A stretch of DNA of 64,000 bases from the NCBI GenBank assembly GCA_937890005.1, contig CALBZA010000017.1, forward strand, positions 124,001-188,000, read 5' to 3'. The position numbers and the translations under genes were made by a program. Positions within the stretch are counted from its first letter, which is position 1; each line of letters opens with the position of its first letter. The notes under the pieces were generated by a model. That model was not told the DNA's origin. It ran no database searches and saw only the letters and a list, made by a program, of their open reading frames with translations. This document shows positions 20,101-27,680 of the stretch, piece after piece. The DNA comes from an uncultured Verrucomicrobia subdivision 3 bacterium (GTDB taxonomy: Bacteria > Verrucomicrobiota > Verrucomicrobiia > Limisphaerales > DASXHY01).

Positions 20101-21842
20101 TGCCGGAGTTTCCCACACTTTGGCTGAACGAATTGCTGCCGGTGAACAGCCTGGCTGTGAACAATCCGATTGCAGATCGTTTTGGCGAGTACGAGCCATG
20201 GGTGGAGTTGTTCAATGGCGGAACCAACGCGATTTCACTCGCCGATTTCCACCTGACCACCAACTACAACGAACCGACGCTCTGGAAGTTCCCGGCTGAT
20301 GCGACGATTCAACCGGGTGAATTCAAAATTGTCTGGCTGGATGGTGAACCGGGTGAATCCACCGACACAGAGTGGCATACCTCGTTCCGCCTGGATTCAT
20401 TGAATGGAAGCCTTGCTCTGGTTCAGGTGGCGGATGGCAAAACGAACATTCTCGATTACATGAACTTCGCGGTTCCGTCGGTGGGACGCTCCTACGGTGA
20501 TTTTCCGGACGGCGACGTCAGTGGCCGTCGCCATTTCAGTACGATCACTCCGGGCGCAGCCAACAGCGCGGGAAGCGGTGGCGTGCAGCTTTTCATCAAC
20601 GAATGGCTGGCAGACAATGTCTCCACGCTGGCGGATCCGGCGGATGGCGGTTACGAGGATTGGTTTGAAATTTACAACGCAGGCGATTCGCCCGTCGATC
20701 TGGGCGGCTATTACCTGACCGACAATCTGGGCGACAAATTTAAGTTCCAGGTTCCGGCCAACGGACAATACGTGGTGCCGCCGAATGGGTATCTCCTCGT
20801 TTGGGCGGACAACGAGTCCAATCAGAACAGTCCCGGTCGAGCCGATCTTCACGCCGATTTCGCGCTCAGCAAGGGCGGCGAAGCGCTCGGCCTGTTCAGT
20901 CCCGAGGGCAATCTCATCGATGCCGTCACCTTTGGACCGCAGACAACGGATCAGACGGAAGGACGGTTCCCTGATGGCTCGGGAAATATCGTCGTCCTGA
21001 CGACGCCGACACCGCGCGCGGCGAATTATCTGGAGCAACAGAACTCCCCGCCGACGCTTGATCCGCTGCCGAATCGCAACGTGGACGAAGGCACGCTGCT
21101 CACGTTCACTGCGACCGCGACCGATGCGAATGTGCCGGCACAAACCCTGACGTTCAGCCTGGATCCTGGTGCACCTGCCGGAGCTGCCATCAGCGCGGAC
21201 GGCGTTTTCACATGGACTCCGTCAGAGGAGCAAGGGCCGGGTAGCTATCCCATCAGCGTTCGAGTGACCGACAATGGCGTGCCGCCGATGGATGACGTCA
21301 AAGCATTCACGGTCACTGTGCTTGAAGTGAATCAGGCGCCGCAGCTCGGTCTGATCGACAACGCGGTATTGTATGCGGGGCAGACGTTGAGAATCACGAA
21401 CTCGGCTTTTGATGTGGATATTCCGCAGCAGGAGTTGACGTTCGACCTGATGGATGCGCCTTCGGGCATGACGATCGATCCTTCCAATGGTGTCCTTGTC
21501 TGGCGTCCGGTCATTGCGCAGGGCAACACGACAAATTCGGTGACGGTGCGGGTCACTGACAGTGGATCGCCGGGCCTCACGGATACGAGGACATTCACCG
21601 CCACGGTATTCGCTCCATCGACTCCGGTGCTTCTGTCGCCATTGTTCGATGGACAACAATTCGGCTTCACTGTGAGCGGAACGTTCGGTCCGGATTACGT
21701 GATTGAGAGGAGTTCCGCGTTGAATCCGCTCAAGTGGATTCCGGTGTTTACGAATCTGTCGCCGGCGCTGCCATTCTCCTGGTCCACGCCCATGTCGGCA
21801 GATGACGAGAAGAACTTCTACCGAATCCGGCTTGCTCCGTGA
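14172..21842 (+). CDS. Giant secreted CotH-kinase/lamin-tail-domain protein
   Basis: 2556 residues from the ATG at 14172, the first start after the operator that leads into a signal peptide (ILKILLCISALSVSVWPAAA). In order: PA14-like domain (about 50-190), Ig-like domain (QIAVHPSNVSVTEGGSATF), SbsA-type Ig-like domain, three lamin-tail domains (ITEIMYHPTNRVDGRNLEYI, INEVLAHADSPLEDYIELFN, ISELSYHSVTENDDEEFVEI), a carbohydrate-binding-like region, a CotH kinase-like domain (about 1150-1480, with LHRRHIQVFMNGQKRGNIYE and LFLWDLDFVF), a fourth lamin-tail domain, a jelly-roll domain, two more lamin-tail domains, two cadherin/He_PIG-like repeats, and the shared C-terminal module ending KNFYRIRLAP. 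CotH homologues phosphorylate secreted proteins in Bacillus spores; whether this one is an active kinase is unknown. It probably acts on the cell surface. Confidence 0.88.
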   Translation: MKHQALPPRAVLFTSPAGRTSRLFRRGKNCILKILLCISALSVSVWPAAAQTQGILREVWLNIGGATVADLTNNPAFPDNPSFESVLTTAFETPVNAYEQYGQRLRAIITAPQTGNYRFWIASDDAGQLFVSTDATPANRKLVASVSLWTNPGEWTREPSQTSALIPLVAGQRYYIEALMKEGNGGDHLAVRWQLPNGTIEEPIPASRCEPFGVGAPQIAVHPSNVSVTEGGSATFSVSLLRSFGATFQWKKNGVNIPGATSSSYTLSPALVSDSGSTFVCAITNSYGWTNTLPATLTVNPDTTRPTIVNVANLGENTRLTVFYSEPVELASATNASNYSLSHGAQVISAQWAGDDQAVLLETSPLDSGVTYTLTVNDVRDRAATPNAILPDSQAMFSLAITPLDVRYVIGASEPAGPSSRRTALAITEIMYHPTNRVDGRNLEYIEIYNSNPWAEDLSGYRLVGDIGYTFPPGTSIPARSYRVIAPKPADIEAVYSISGVLGPLTNSTPGELDNVLPNGGGAIQLLDELGAILLEVEYDDELHWPVSPDGAGHSLVLARPSYGEGSPKAWAASDRVGGSPGSVETASDNPWRTVLINEVLAHADSPLEDYIELFNYSGSAVDLSGCSLSDNPGVERFVIPPGTSIPAMGRLVFTQTQLGFGLGGDGETIFLKAADGSRVIDALRFDAQENGIALGRYPDGAPKFRRLSERTPGEPNARPLASDVFISELSYHSVTENDDEEFVEIYNSGSAAVNLDGWRLDGGISFTFPSGIVLPAGERLVVARNVATLLQAHPTLNPAKVTGPYSGRLSNSGDIVQLAKAAELISRNANDVLTTNKINVVVDDVTYETGGRWGRWSDGGGSSLERTDSRLHGDLAAAWVDSDESTRSDWTVIEFTGVLDHGAMASADQLQIFLLGAGECLVDNVEVLTQNGVNLVTNGTFTTGTDGWFMQGTHEDSRWQATGGFSGGCLRVVASDRGDNGANRIRTVLSQTLNPGSTATIRARVRWLTGHPEILLRLRGNWLEATGPILTTRALGTPAAPNSYTSTNTGPSIASVSHWPVLPQAGQTVTVTAQIEDPDGLAAAALKYRIDPGTNYISVPLVNRGAGFYSATIPAQSAGTMVAFYLEAFDGSSVPLMQRFPSDAPVRECLVRFGEPSGLAMIGQYRVWVTEKNIERWKTREKQSNHPLDATFIYGGVRVCYNIGTLYSGSPWHTPGFSGPLEGSCDYELNLAKDDPVLGATDFVLATPGNLNTDFGYQAEQAAFWIGRKLGTPYLHRRHIQVFMNGQKRGNIYEDAQQPNRSVISQYYPEDKDGSFHKVEDWFEFDDSGDNRTGNVDATLQNFTTTGGAKKTARYRWNWRPRGVRESANDFTNLFALVDALHTAKPEPYRSRVMSLMDVDEWMRVLATERIVGNWDSYGYDRGKNMYAYKPNNGSWRLFLWDLDFVFNVGGDPANTALFGGHDPLMNELRAFPEFQRLYWRAFEDAVNGPLNPATFAARVDAIHSGLTLAGVGPEAPTLQGMKDYVTARRNHILSQLQTVAAGFSVQGATTFATNKNLITISGTAPVTAAYITVNGLAVQPVWTSVTNWTLRIALQPGVNNLTIEGWNNKGQLITGGSVLLSVTFTGVAEPAEGRIVFNEIMYRPAVADGEFVEIHNVATNTAYDLSGWRIAGLDHTIADGTILEPGGFLVFVKDMEEFWRIYGDSIPIAGVFGGTFVKGTKTLQLIQPGATPAEDVIIDQVTFDDAEPWPAEADGMGPSLQLVDPLRDNNRVANWDVGGKAVAPPPSEVLVNWDKVWRYNQTQNLNGQNWKVAGYNDLSWQSGAGVLAAEDCNCLPEPIRTQLITANGRITYYFRTSFDYTGSLAGVSLKLTSLIDDGVAVYLNGQRIWSQRLSDNPVYATLSSGTVVDAVLESSPLLDGSLLQPGLNVLAAEVHQSAANSTDIVFGLKVETDFSSLTNVAAYTPGAPNSIRASLPEFPTLWLNELLPVNSLAVNNPIADRFGEYEPWVELFNGGTNAISLADFHLTTNYNEPTLWKFPADATIQPGEFKIVWLDGEPGESTDTEWHTSFRLDSLNGSLALVQVADGKTNILDYMNFAVPSVGRSYGDFPDGDVSGRRHFSTITPGAANSAGSGGVQLFINEWLADNVSTLADPADGGYEDWFEIYNAGDSPVDLGGYYLTDNLGDKFKFQVPANGQYVVPPNGYLLVWADNESNQNSPGRADLHADFALSKGGEALGLFSPEGNLIDAVTFGPQTTDQTEGRFPDGSGNIVVLTTPTPRAANYLEQQNSPPTLDPLPNRNVDEGTLLTFTATATDANVPAQTLTFSLDPGAPAGAAISADGVFTWTPSEEQGPGSYPISVRVTDNGVPPMDDVKAFTVTVLEVNQAPQLGLIDNAVLYAGQTLRITNSAFDVDIPQQELTFDLMDAPSGMTIDPSNGVLVWRPVIAQGNTTNSVTVRVTDSGSPGLTDTRTFTATVFAPSTPVLLSPLFDGQQFGFTVSGTFGPDYVIERSSALNPLKWIPVFTNLSPALPFSWSTPMSADDEKNFYRIRLAP

Positions 21843-21902
21843 GTTGGTCGGCTGATTCAGCTTCGGTCCAAGCGAAAGTCGCTCCCCGGGAGCCCTGAAG
21901 AA

Positions 21903-21918
21903 CATGTCGAACATCGTA
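21903..21918 (+). promoter_or_regulatory. Regulon operator, copy 9
   Basis: CATGTC-GAAC-ATCGTA. The right half is exact to consensus and the left half has T for A at its fifth position. It ends 177 bp before the oxidoreductase start at 22096, in the 253-bp gap after the CotH gene. Confidence 0.6.
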
Positions 21919-22095
21919 CTGTTTCAGCGCTCCGCTTTTGCGCGAATATAGCGCTTCAACCGAATGTGCTGTCGCTGCGCAATGGTTTCCGGTCGGAACG
22001 AACGGATGAACTGTTTGCAGGAAAGACATTGAACTGCGAACGCGATTGCTGACGGCATCCTTCGAAAACACACACACGGACAACTTGAGAATTGA

Positions 22096-23514
22096 ATGCA
22101 AGACAAGTTTCGCAACACATCGTCAAACCGCCCGCTTCATTTGAATCGACGCCGATTTCTTAAAACAGCCGGAGCGGCGCTCGTTCTTCCCACCATTCTG
22201 CCTTCCAGTGTTCTGGGACGGAATGGAGTCGCGCCATCCGGGAAGATTCACATGGGCGTCATTGGCTGGGGCGCCCAGGGACCGTCAAACGCAGGATCGT
22301 TTCTGGGAAATGAAGACTGCAAGATTGTCGCCATTTGTGACGTGGACAAAAACCATCTCCGCAACGGAGTGGAGGCTGTCAACAAGCGTTACGAAAACAC
22401 CGATTGCGCCGGCTATTCGGATTTCCGGGAAATGCTCGAACGTTCCGATCTGGATGCGATCATGTTCGCTGTGCCGGATCATTGGCACGCGACGATTGCC
22501 ATTGAAGCGGCGCGCAAGGGACTGGACATCTACGGAGAAAAACCGCTGGCGCGCACGATTGCTGAACAACAGGCGATCGTGAAGGCCGTTCACGCCAACA
22601 AGATCATCTGGCAGACCGGCTCTTGGCAGCGATCGCAAATGTCCTTCCGCAAGGCAGCGGAGATCGTTCGCAATGGATTGATCGGCGAGGTGACGCGCAT
22701 CGAAGTCGGTTTGCCCGGCGGCCATGGCGATAGTGCAGCTTCGCGCCGTCTGCGTGAGGAACTTCGGGCCTTGCAAAATGGGACATCGAATCTGGCGCGA
22801 ATCACGCCCGATACCGAGGGTTGGAAACTTGCCGTCGGCACGCCGCCTCCGGAGCTGGATTACGAAATGTGGATCGGTCCCGCGCAAATGGAACCGTACA
22901 TCGCCGCGCGCATTCACTGGAACTGGCGCTGGAATTACAACACCGGCGGCGGCCAGTTGCTGGATTGGATCAGCCATCATTGCGACATCGCCCACTGGGG
23001 CATGGATTGGGACAACAGCGGACCGTTGGAGGTTGAAGGCGAGGGCGAGTTCCCGCCCAGCGACGCCATCTTCAACACGGCACCGCGATATCGCATCGAA
23101 CTGAAGTATCCGAAGGACGTCACCATGGTGATCGCGGGCGGACATCGGGACATTCGGATGGGAACGAAATGGATCGGAAAGGACGGCTGGGTCTGGGTGG
23201 ACCGCGGCGGTTTCGATGCTTCGAATCCGGAATGGAAGAAGGGCTGGTCCCTGCCGGAAGAACTGCGCAAGGTCAAGCTGTACGAATCCCGCAATCACTA
23301 TCGAAACTTCTTGGATTGCGTCAAATCCCGCCAGCCAACCATCACGCCGGTGGACGTTGCGCATCATTCTGCAATTCCGGGTCACCTTGGATTGATTGCG
23401 ATGATGACGAAGCGGAAGATTCGGTGGGATGCGAATGCGGAAACGATTCTCGATGATTCCGACGCAAGCAAGCTGCTCTCGCGGAGTTATCGTGATCCCT
23501 GGAAGCTTGCTTGA
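22096..23514 (+). CDS. Gfo/Idh/MocA-family oxidoreductase with Tat signal
   Basis: 472 residues. The N-terminus carries a twin-arginine signal (NRRRFLKTAGAALVLPTILP), so the enzyme is exported folded, presumably with its nicotinamide cofactor. A Rossmann domain follows (HMGVIGWGAQGPSNAG, KIVAICDVDKNH) with the family EKP motif (DIYGEKPLARTIAEQ), and then the C-terminal alpha/beta domain (WNYNTGGGQLLDWISHHCDI). Members interconvert sugars or cyclitols or act as periplasmic glycosidase-like enzymes; the substrate cannot be inferred here. It sits under its own operator and is followed by a GH3 gene with another, so it is probably part of the same sugar-release programme. Confidence 0.9.
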   Translation: MQDKFRNTSSNRPLHLNRRRFLKTAGAALVLPTILPSSVLGRNGVAPSGKIHMGVIGWGAQGPSNAGSFLGNEDCKIVAICDVDKNHLRNGVEAVNKRYENTDCAGYSDFREMLERSDLDAIMFAVPDHWHATIAIEAARKGLDIYGEKPLARTIAEQQAIVKAVHANKIIWQTGSWQRSQMSFRKAAEIVRNGLIGEVTRIEVGLPGGHGDSAASRRLREELRALQNGTSNLARITPDTEGWKLAVGTPPPELDYEMWIGPAQMEPYIAARIHWNWRWNYNTGGGQLLDWISHHCDIAHWGMDWDNSGPLEVEGEGEFPPSDAIFNTAPRYRIELKYPKDVTMVIAGGHRDIRMGTKWIGKDGWVWVDRGGFDASNPEWKKGWSLPEELRKVKLYESRNHYRNFLDCVKSRQPTITPVDVAHHSAIPGHLGLIAMMTKRKIRWDANAETILDDSDASKLLSRSYRDPWKLA

Positions 23515-23567
23515 AAGGCCGGTTTCCTGCGCCCCCGGCGACGTAACTCAGTGTGACGTCACTCGCA

Positions 23568-23583
23568 CATGACGTACATCATA
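23568..23583 (+). promoter_or_regulatory. Regulon operator, copy 3
   Basis: CATGAC-GTAC-ATCATA, fully consistent with the consensus. It lies 167 bp before the GH3 start at 23751. An AACAAT hexamer at 23608 is a possible -10. A lone left half (TACGAC-GTTC) recurs at 23738-23747, just before the start codon. Confidence 0.75.
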
Positions 23584-23750
23584 TTGTGATGCGACGGCAT
23601 TTCCGCGAACAATCAAACGCTGACGTTTCAAGGAAATGATGGGGCCCGCCCGCCGGAGTTTTGAATCGTTACGCTGTCAAGTGGGGTGGGACTGCGTGTT
23701 GGAAGACTTCGGCGGCGCGGGCAATTTCATTCTGTTTACGACGTTCTGAC

Positions 23751-26456
23751 ATGCGACACGTTTTTGCTCTCTCAATCTGGTTATCTCTCGTTCTGTCCGG
23801 TTCCGCTGCTGAGGAAGTCTGCTCTTCGTGCAGTCATCGCGTAACCGTCAGTGGCAGTTTTTCACATCATCGCGATCGCACCAACGTCGTGATCCAGGGT
23901 GCAGGTGATAATGCCGCGGCGTTTCGGGAGGACATCAATGGCACCAACTTCACTGTGATCATTTCACACCTTCCGGCCGGGCGTTACACAATCGTCATCA
24001 GCGCGGCGGAAACGGTGGCGCGTGCGGCGGGCGAGCGGGTTTTTGATGTGACTTCCGGCGACCAGGTCATTGCCAAAGACTTCGATATCTTTGCAGCGGC
24101 GGGTGCAGCTCGAACGGTTGCTGCGGTAACTGGAACGGTGGAGAAGGAGGACGATTCATTGCGTGGTCCGCTTAAGCTGACGTTCGTTTCGAGCAAAGGC
24201 GCGGCGAAGTTGAACACGCTGGAAGTGAAGGATGCCTCGGGCACAGCGGTGGTGTCATTCCAGGCATCCGAACTTGCGGATGCATTTACGGCGGCGGCCC
24301 TGCGCGTTCCGGATGTGAAGGAAGCTCCGTTTTGGCGCGATCCTTCAAGGCCGTTGAAGGAGCGGGCGAATGATCTGATTCGCCGGATGTCTCTGGCCGA
24401 AAAAGTGGCGCAGCTTCAGAACGGAGCGCCCGCGATTCCGCGATTGGGTCTGCCGGCCTACAACTATTGGAACGAAGCGTTGCACGGCGTTGCAAACAAT
24501 GGCGTGGCCACGGTGTTCCCCGAACCGGTTGGCGGCGCGGCGTCGTGGAATCCAAAACTGTTCCGGGAGCAGGGAAACATCATCGGCATTGAAGGTCGGG
24601 CGAAGCACAACGATTACGCCAACACAAACAACGGAGATTCGAAGTGGTGGACCGGCCTGACCTTCTGGACGCCGAACATCAATATTTTCCGCGATCCGCG
24701 ATGGGGACGCGGACAAGAGACCTACGGTGAGGATCCGTTTTTGACGAGCGAGATCGGGATTGAGTTTGTGAAAGGCATTCAGGGCGATCATCCCGATTAC
24801 ATGCTGGCGATGGCGTGTGCGAAACATTACGCGGTGCACAGCGGGCCAGAGCGAGATCGTCATCGATTCAATGCGCAGGTGTCCGAACGCGAGCTCTACG
24901 AAACGTATCTGCCGCAGTTCGAACGTGTCGTTCGCGAAGGAAAGGTTGCAGGAGTGATGAGCGCCTACAATGCGCTGAACGGAGTTCCATGCACGGCCAG
25001 TTCATTCCTGCTCGACGATCTTCTGCGCCGTCAGTGGGGATTTGATGGGTACGTCGTGTCCGATTGCGATGCGGTTCGGGATATCTGGGGGCAGCGCCAG
25101 CATCGGTATGTCGATTCGCCCGAGAAAGCTGCGGCCCTGGCCATCAAGGCGGGCTGCAATCTGTGTTGCGGCGGTGATTACAACGCGCTCGTTCGCGCCG
25201 TGCAGCAGGGGCTTGTGACAGAGCAGGAAATCGATGTGGCGCTGTATCACACGCTGTGGACGCGGTTCCGGCTTGGGATGTTTGATCCGCCCGAGCGGGT
25301 TCCTTACAACCGCTATACGATCAAAGACAACGACACGCCTGAGCACGGACAGGTCGCTCTCGAACTCGCGCGCCAGTCACTGGTGCTGCTGAAGAATGAC
25401 GGCATTCTTCCGCTGGACCGGTCCCGATTCAAACGCATCGCCGTCATTGGTCCGAACGGGAATTCGAAGACGATGCTGGAGGGCAACTACCACGGATCGG
25501 CTTCGCGTCCTGTGACGATCCTGAGTGGAATTTGTGATCTCGCGGGCCCGAACATCGAGGTGAAGTTTGCCCTGGGAAGCCCGATCACGACCAACAGGGC
25601 GACTGCAGCATGGAGCGGTCAGGACAACACGACAACGCGTCCGCTTGCGGAACTCGCGGCCGAGGCGATTGCCCTGGCGACCAATTCGGATTTGATCATT
25701 TATGTGGGCGGGATCACTCCGGCGCAGGAAGGCGAAGGGTTTGATCGGGATTCGATCGAACTGCCGGAAGTGCAGCAGAAGCTCATTCGCTCGCTTCATG
25801 CGACGGGCAAACCGATGGTGATGGTGAACTGCAGCGGATCGGCGATGGCATTGACCTGGGAGTCCGAGAATCTCCGGGCAATTCTCCAGGCGTGGTATCC
25901 GGGGCAGGCCGGCGGGCGTGCGGTGGGCGAGGTTCTCTTTGGCGAGGTCAACCCTTCAGGACATCTGCCGATCACATTCTATCGTGCCACTTCGGATTTG
26001 CCTCCGTTCACGGATTATTCGATGAAGAATCGAACCTACCGGTTTTTTGAAGGCAAACCGCTGTATGCGTTCGGCCATGGGTTGAGCTACACGAAGTTTG
26101 ACTACAAGGGTGGCAAACTCAACACGAAGAAGATTGCTCCCGACGGAAAGGTGTGGGTGACGTTCACAATCAAGAACAGCGGAAAACGCGACGGTGACGA
26201 TGTTGCACAAATCTATTATCGCCGCGTGAAGTCGAACGAACCCGAACCGCGACTTTCTTTGTGTGGGTTCAGCCGCGTGAGCGTGAAGCGGGGACAATCG
26301 GTCGATGTGACCGTGGAGATTCCGGCCGAGCGATTGCGGCGATGGGACACGCAAACGAAGCGATACGTGGTCGAGCCGGGAGATTACGAAATTCTTGTTG
26401 CCGCGGCCTCTGATGATATCCGGCTGAAACTGCCGGTCAAAGTTGCCGCGCAATAA
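23751..26456 (+). CDS. GH3 beta-xylosidase/beta-glucosidase with N-terminal malectin-like domain
   Basis: 901 residues from the ATG beginning MRHVFALSIWLSLVLSGSAA; the frame is open 90 bp upstream, but this start gives a signal peptide. Residues 20-180 form a malectin-like beta-sandwich (FNFTVIISHLPAGRYTIVIS-like pattern, FDVTSGDQVIAKDFDIF). The GH3 barrel follows (RMSLAEKVAQLQNGAP, YNYWNEALHGVANNG, GRGQETYGEDPFLTSEIG). The nucleophile is Asp438 in YVVSDCDAV. The alpha/beta-sandwich domain (VLLKNDGILPL, AEEGE-type AQEGEGFDRDSIELP) and the FN3-like domain (FGHGLSYTKF) complete it. The YNYWNEALHG motif is typical of the xylosidase/arabinosidase branch, which fits the xylan-type neighbourhood. 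A terminator follows at 26495. Confidence 0.92.
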   Translation: MRHVFALSIWLSLVLSGSAAEEVCSSCSHRVTVSGSFSHHRDRTNVVIQGAGDNAAAFREDINGTNFTVIISHLPAGRYTIVISAAETVARAAGERVFDVTSGDQVIAKDFDIFAAAGAARTVAAVTGTVEKEDDSLRGPLKLTFVSSKGAAKLNTLEVKDASGTAVVSFQASELADAFTAAALRVPDVKEAPFWRDPSRPLKERANDLIRRMSLAEKVAQLQNGAPAIPRLGLPAYNYWNEALHGVANNGVATVFPEPVGGAASWNPKLFREQGNIIGIEGRAKHNDYANTNNGDSKWWTGLTFWTPNINIFRDPRWGRGQETYGEDPFLTSEIGIEFVKGIQGDHPDYMLAMACAKHYAVHSGPERDRHRFNAQVSERELYETYLPQFERVVREGKVAGVMSAYNALNGVPCTASSFLLDDLLRRQWGFDGYVVSDCDAVRDIWGQRQHRYVDSPEKAAALAIKAGCNLCCGGDYNALVRAVQQGLVTEQEIDVALYHTLWTRFRLGMFDPPERVPYNRYTIKDNDTPEHGQVALELARQSLVLLKNDGILPLDRSRFKRIAVIGPNGNSKTMLEGNYHGSASRPVTILSGICDLAGPNIEVKFALGSPITTNRATAAWSGQDNTTTRPLAELAAEAIALATNSDLIIYVGGITPAQEGEGFDRDSIELPEVQQKLIRSLHATGKPMVMVNCSGSAMALTWESENLRAILQAWYPGQAGGRAVGEVLFGEVNPSGHLPITFYRATSDLPPFTDYSMKNRTYRFFEGKPLYAFGHGLSYTKFDYKGGKLNTKKIAPDGKVWVTFTIKNSGKRDGDDVAQIYYRRVKSNEPEPRLSLCGFSRVSVKRGQSVDVTVEIPAERLRRWDTQTKRYVVEPGDYEILVAAASDDIRLKLPVKVAAQ

Positions 26457-26494
26457 ACGATCCCGCTGAAGCGCCGGACAGAATCAATTCGTCG

Positions 26495-26527
26495 ATGCCG
26501 CGACCGACATAGTTTGAGTCGCGGCAT
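26495..26527 (+). terminator. Hairpin terminator after GH3
   Basis: A perfect 10-bp stem (ATGCCGCGAC and its complement) with a 13-base loop, followed by TTGTCTTC. It lies 38 bp after the GH3 stop. Confidence 0.75.
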
Positions 26528-26587
26528 TTGTCTTCATTGAACTGCTGGATTTCCACGGGCCGTGCTGGCAGACGGGCGGCGAAGTTG

Positions 26588-26603
26588 TACGACACTCATC
26601 GTA
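26588..26603 (+). promoter_or_regulatory. Regulon operator, copy 4
   Basis: TACGAC-ACTC-ATCGTA, fully consistent with the consensus. It ends 40 bp before the pseudopilin ATG at 26644. Confidence 0.75.
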
Positions 26604-26643
26604 TTTCTGGCAGTTCTCTTTATTGCTAAGGTCAGGCAGTGGC

Positions 26644-27585
26644 ATGTCGAAATTTACCCAACTCAGCCGGCATCAGCCGATAAACCCGATTCCCAGCATG
26701 GTTTCCTGCAATCTATTCTCGCGTGAGCGAACACGCTCTGCGTTCACATTGATCGAACTGCTTGTGGTGATCGCGATCATTGCAATTCTCGCGGCGATGC
26801 TGCTCCCGGCTTTGGGGCGTGCAAAACTGAAGGCCACCCAGGCAACGTGTCTGAGCAATCAGAAACAGCTGGCGCTGGCGGGAACCATGTACGCCTCCGA
26901 CAACAACGGGAAAGTGCTTTGCATGGAAGAGGGGGGAACGATACGCAACTTCGCGGGCGGATTCTGGGGTGGTCCCGGCGGGCCTACGTTGACAGGGAAC
27001 ACGGACCAAATGCTCACTCAGGTGAAAAATCAACTCTCGGTGAACAATCCACTTTATCAATACGCGCCATCTGCGGGAGTTTATGCCTGCCCCGGTGATT
27101 CACGTTTGAAACAGTCCACCCTCGCTTCAGGATGGGCTTACGGCAGCTATTCCCATTCGCAGAACTATGGCGGAGAACAATACAACTCCTACTGGGGCGC
27201 TGGCGGTTCGATCCGAAATGAATCGGCTATTCGCAATGCGTCTCAAACATTCATGTTTGTCGAAGATGCCGATTCGCAGGGGCGCGGTTGGAATGTTGGC
27301 ACATGGGCAGTCCAGTGGAACCGCAACGCGCGATCCGCGAATAATGCCCATGCTCAATCTTTTACATGGCTGGATCCAATCCCGATGTATCACGGCAATG
27401 CCAGCACATTCGGTTTTGCGGACGGTCATGCCGAGGCGCGCAAGTGGAAGGATGGAAATCTCATCAGGGCGGGTCTGGCCGCGGCTGCGGGTCGTCCGAC
27501 TGGATTCCCAAGCGGCAATCCGAACTCGGGAAGCGATTACGACTACATTTACATGAACTACCAGTTTCCGGGCTGGGCGGACTGA
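26644..27585 (+). CDS. Pseudopilin, prepilin-type N-terminal domain with H-X9-DG C-terminus (DUF1559-like)
   Basis: 313 residues from the ATG (MSKFTQLSRHQPI); a TTG seven codons upstream is possible but less likely. The basic leader SRERTRSA is followed by FTLIELLVVIAIIAILAAML, with Ala before the Phe. The globular part contains CLSNQKQLALAGTMYASDNN and VYACPGDSRLKQ, and the C-terminal region has an exact His-X9-Asp-Gly (MYHGNASTFGFADGHAE). It sits directly behind an operator and 95 bp before the sensor kinase frame. It is the third pseudopilin in the window and the second with a regulon site immediately upstream. Likely localisation is the inner membrane or a pseudopilus; partner secretion genes are not in the window. 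Confidence 0.9.
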   Translation: MSKFTQLSRHQPINPIPSMVSCNLFSRERTRSAFTLIELLVVIAIIAILAAMLLPALGRAKLKATQATCLSNQKQLALAGTMYASDNNGKVLCMEEGGTIRNFAGGFWGGPGGPTLTGNTDQMLTQVKNQLSVNNPLYQYAPSAGVYACPGDSRLKQSTLASGWAYGSYSHSQNYGGEQYNSYWGAGGSIRNESAIRNASQTFMFVEDADSQGRGWNVGTWAVQWNRNARSANNAHAQSFTWLDPIPMYHGNASTFGFADGHAEARKWKDGNLIRAGLAAAAGRPTGFPSGNPNSGSDYDYIYMNYQFPGWAD

Positions 27586-27680
27586 TCGTGGTATTGTCGC
27601 GAATTTGATTCGGTTTTTCGCGCGATCGAACTCGATTGAAATGCTTTATTGTCGAACCGATTGCGACTAAGATCGCGCCG

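Noticed and set aside
23551..23560. TGACGTCA palindrome near operator copy 3 considered as another operator
   Set aside because: The half-sites do not fit the 6-4-6 arrangement; a short palindrome of this kind can arise by chance.
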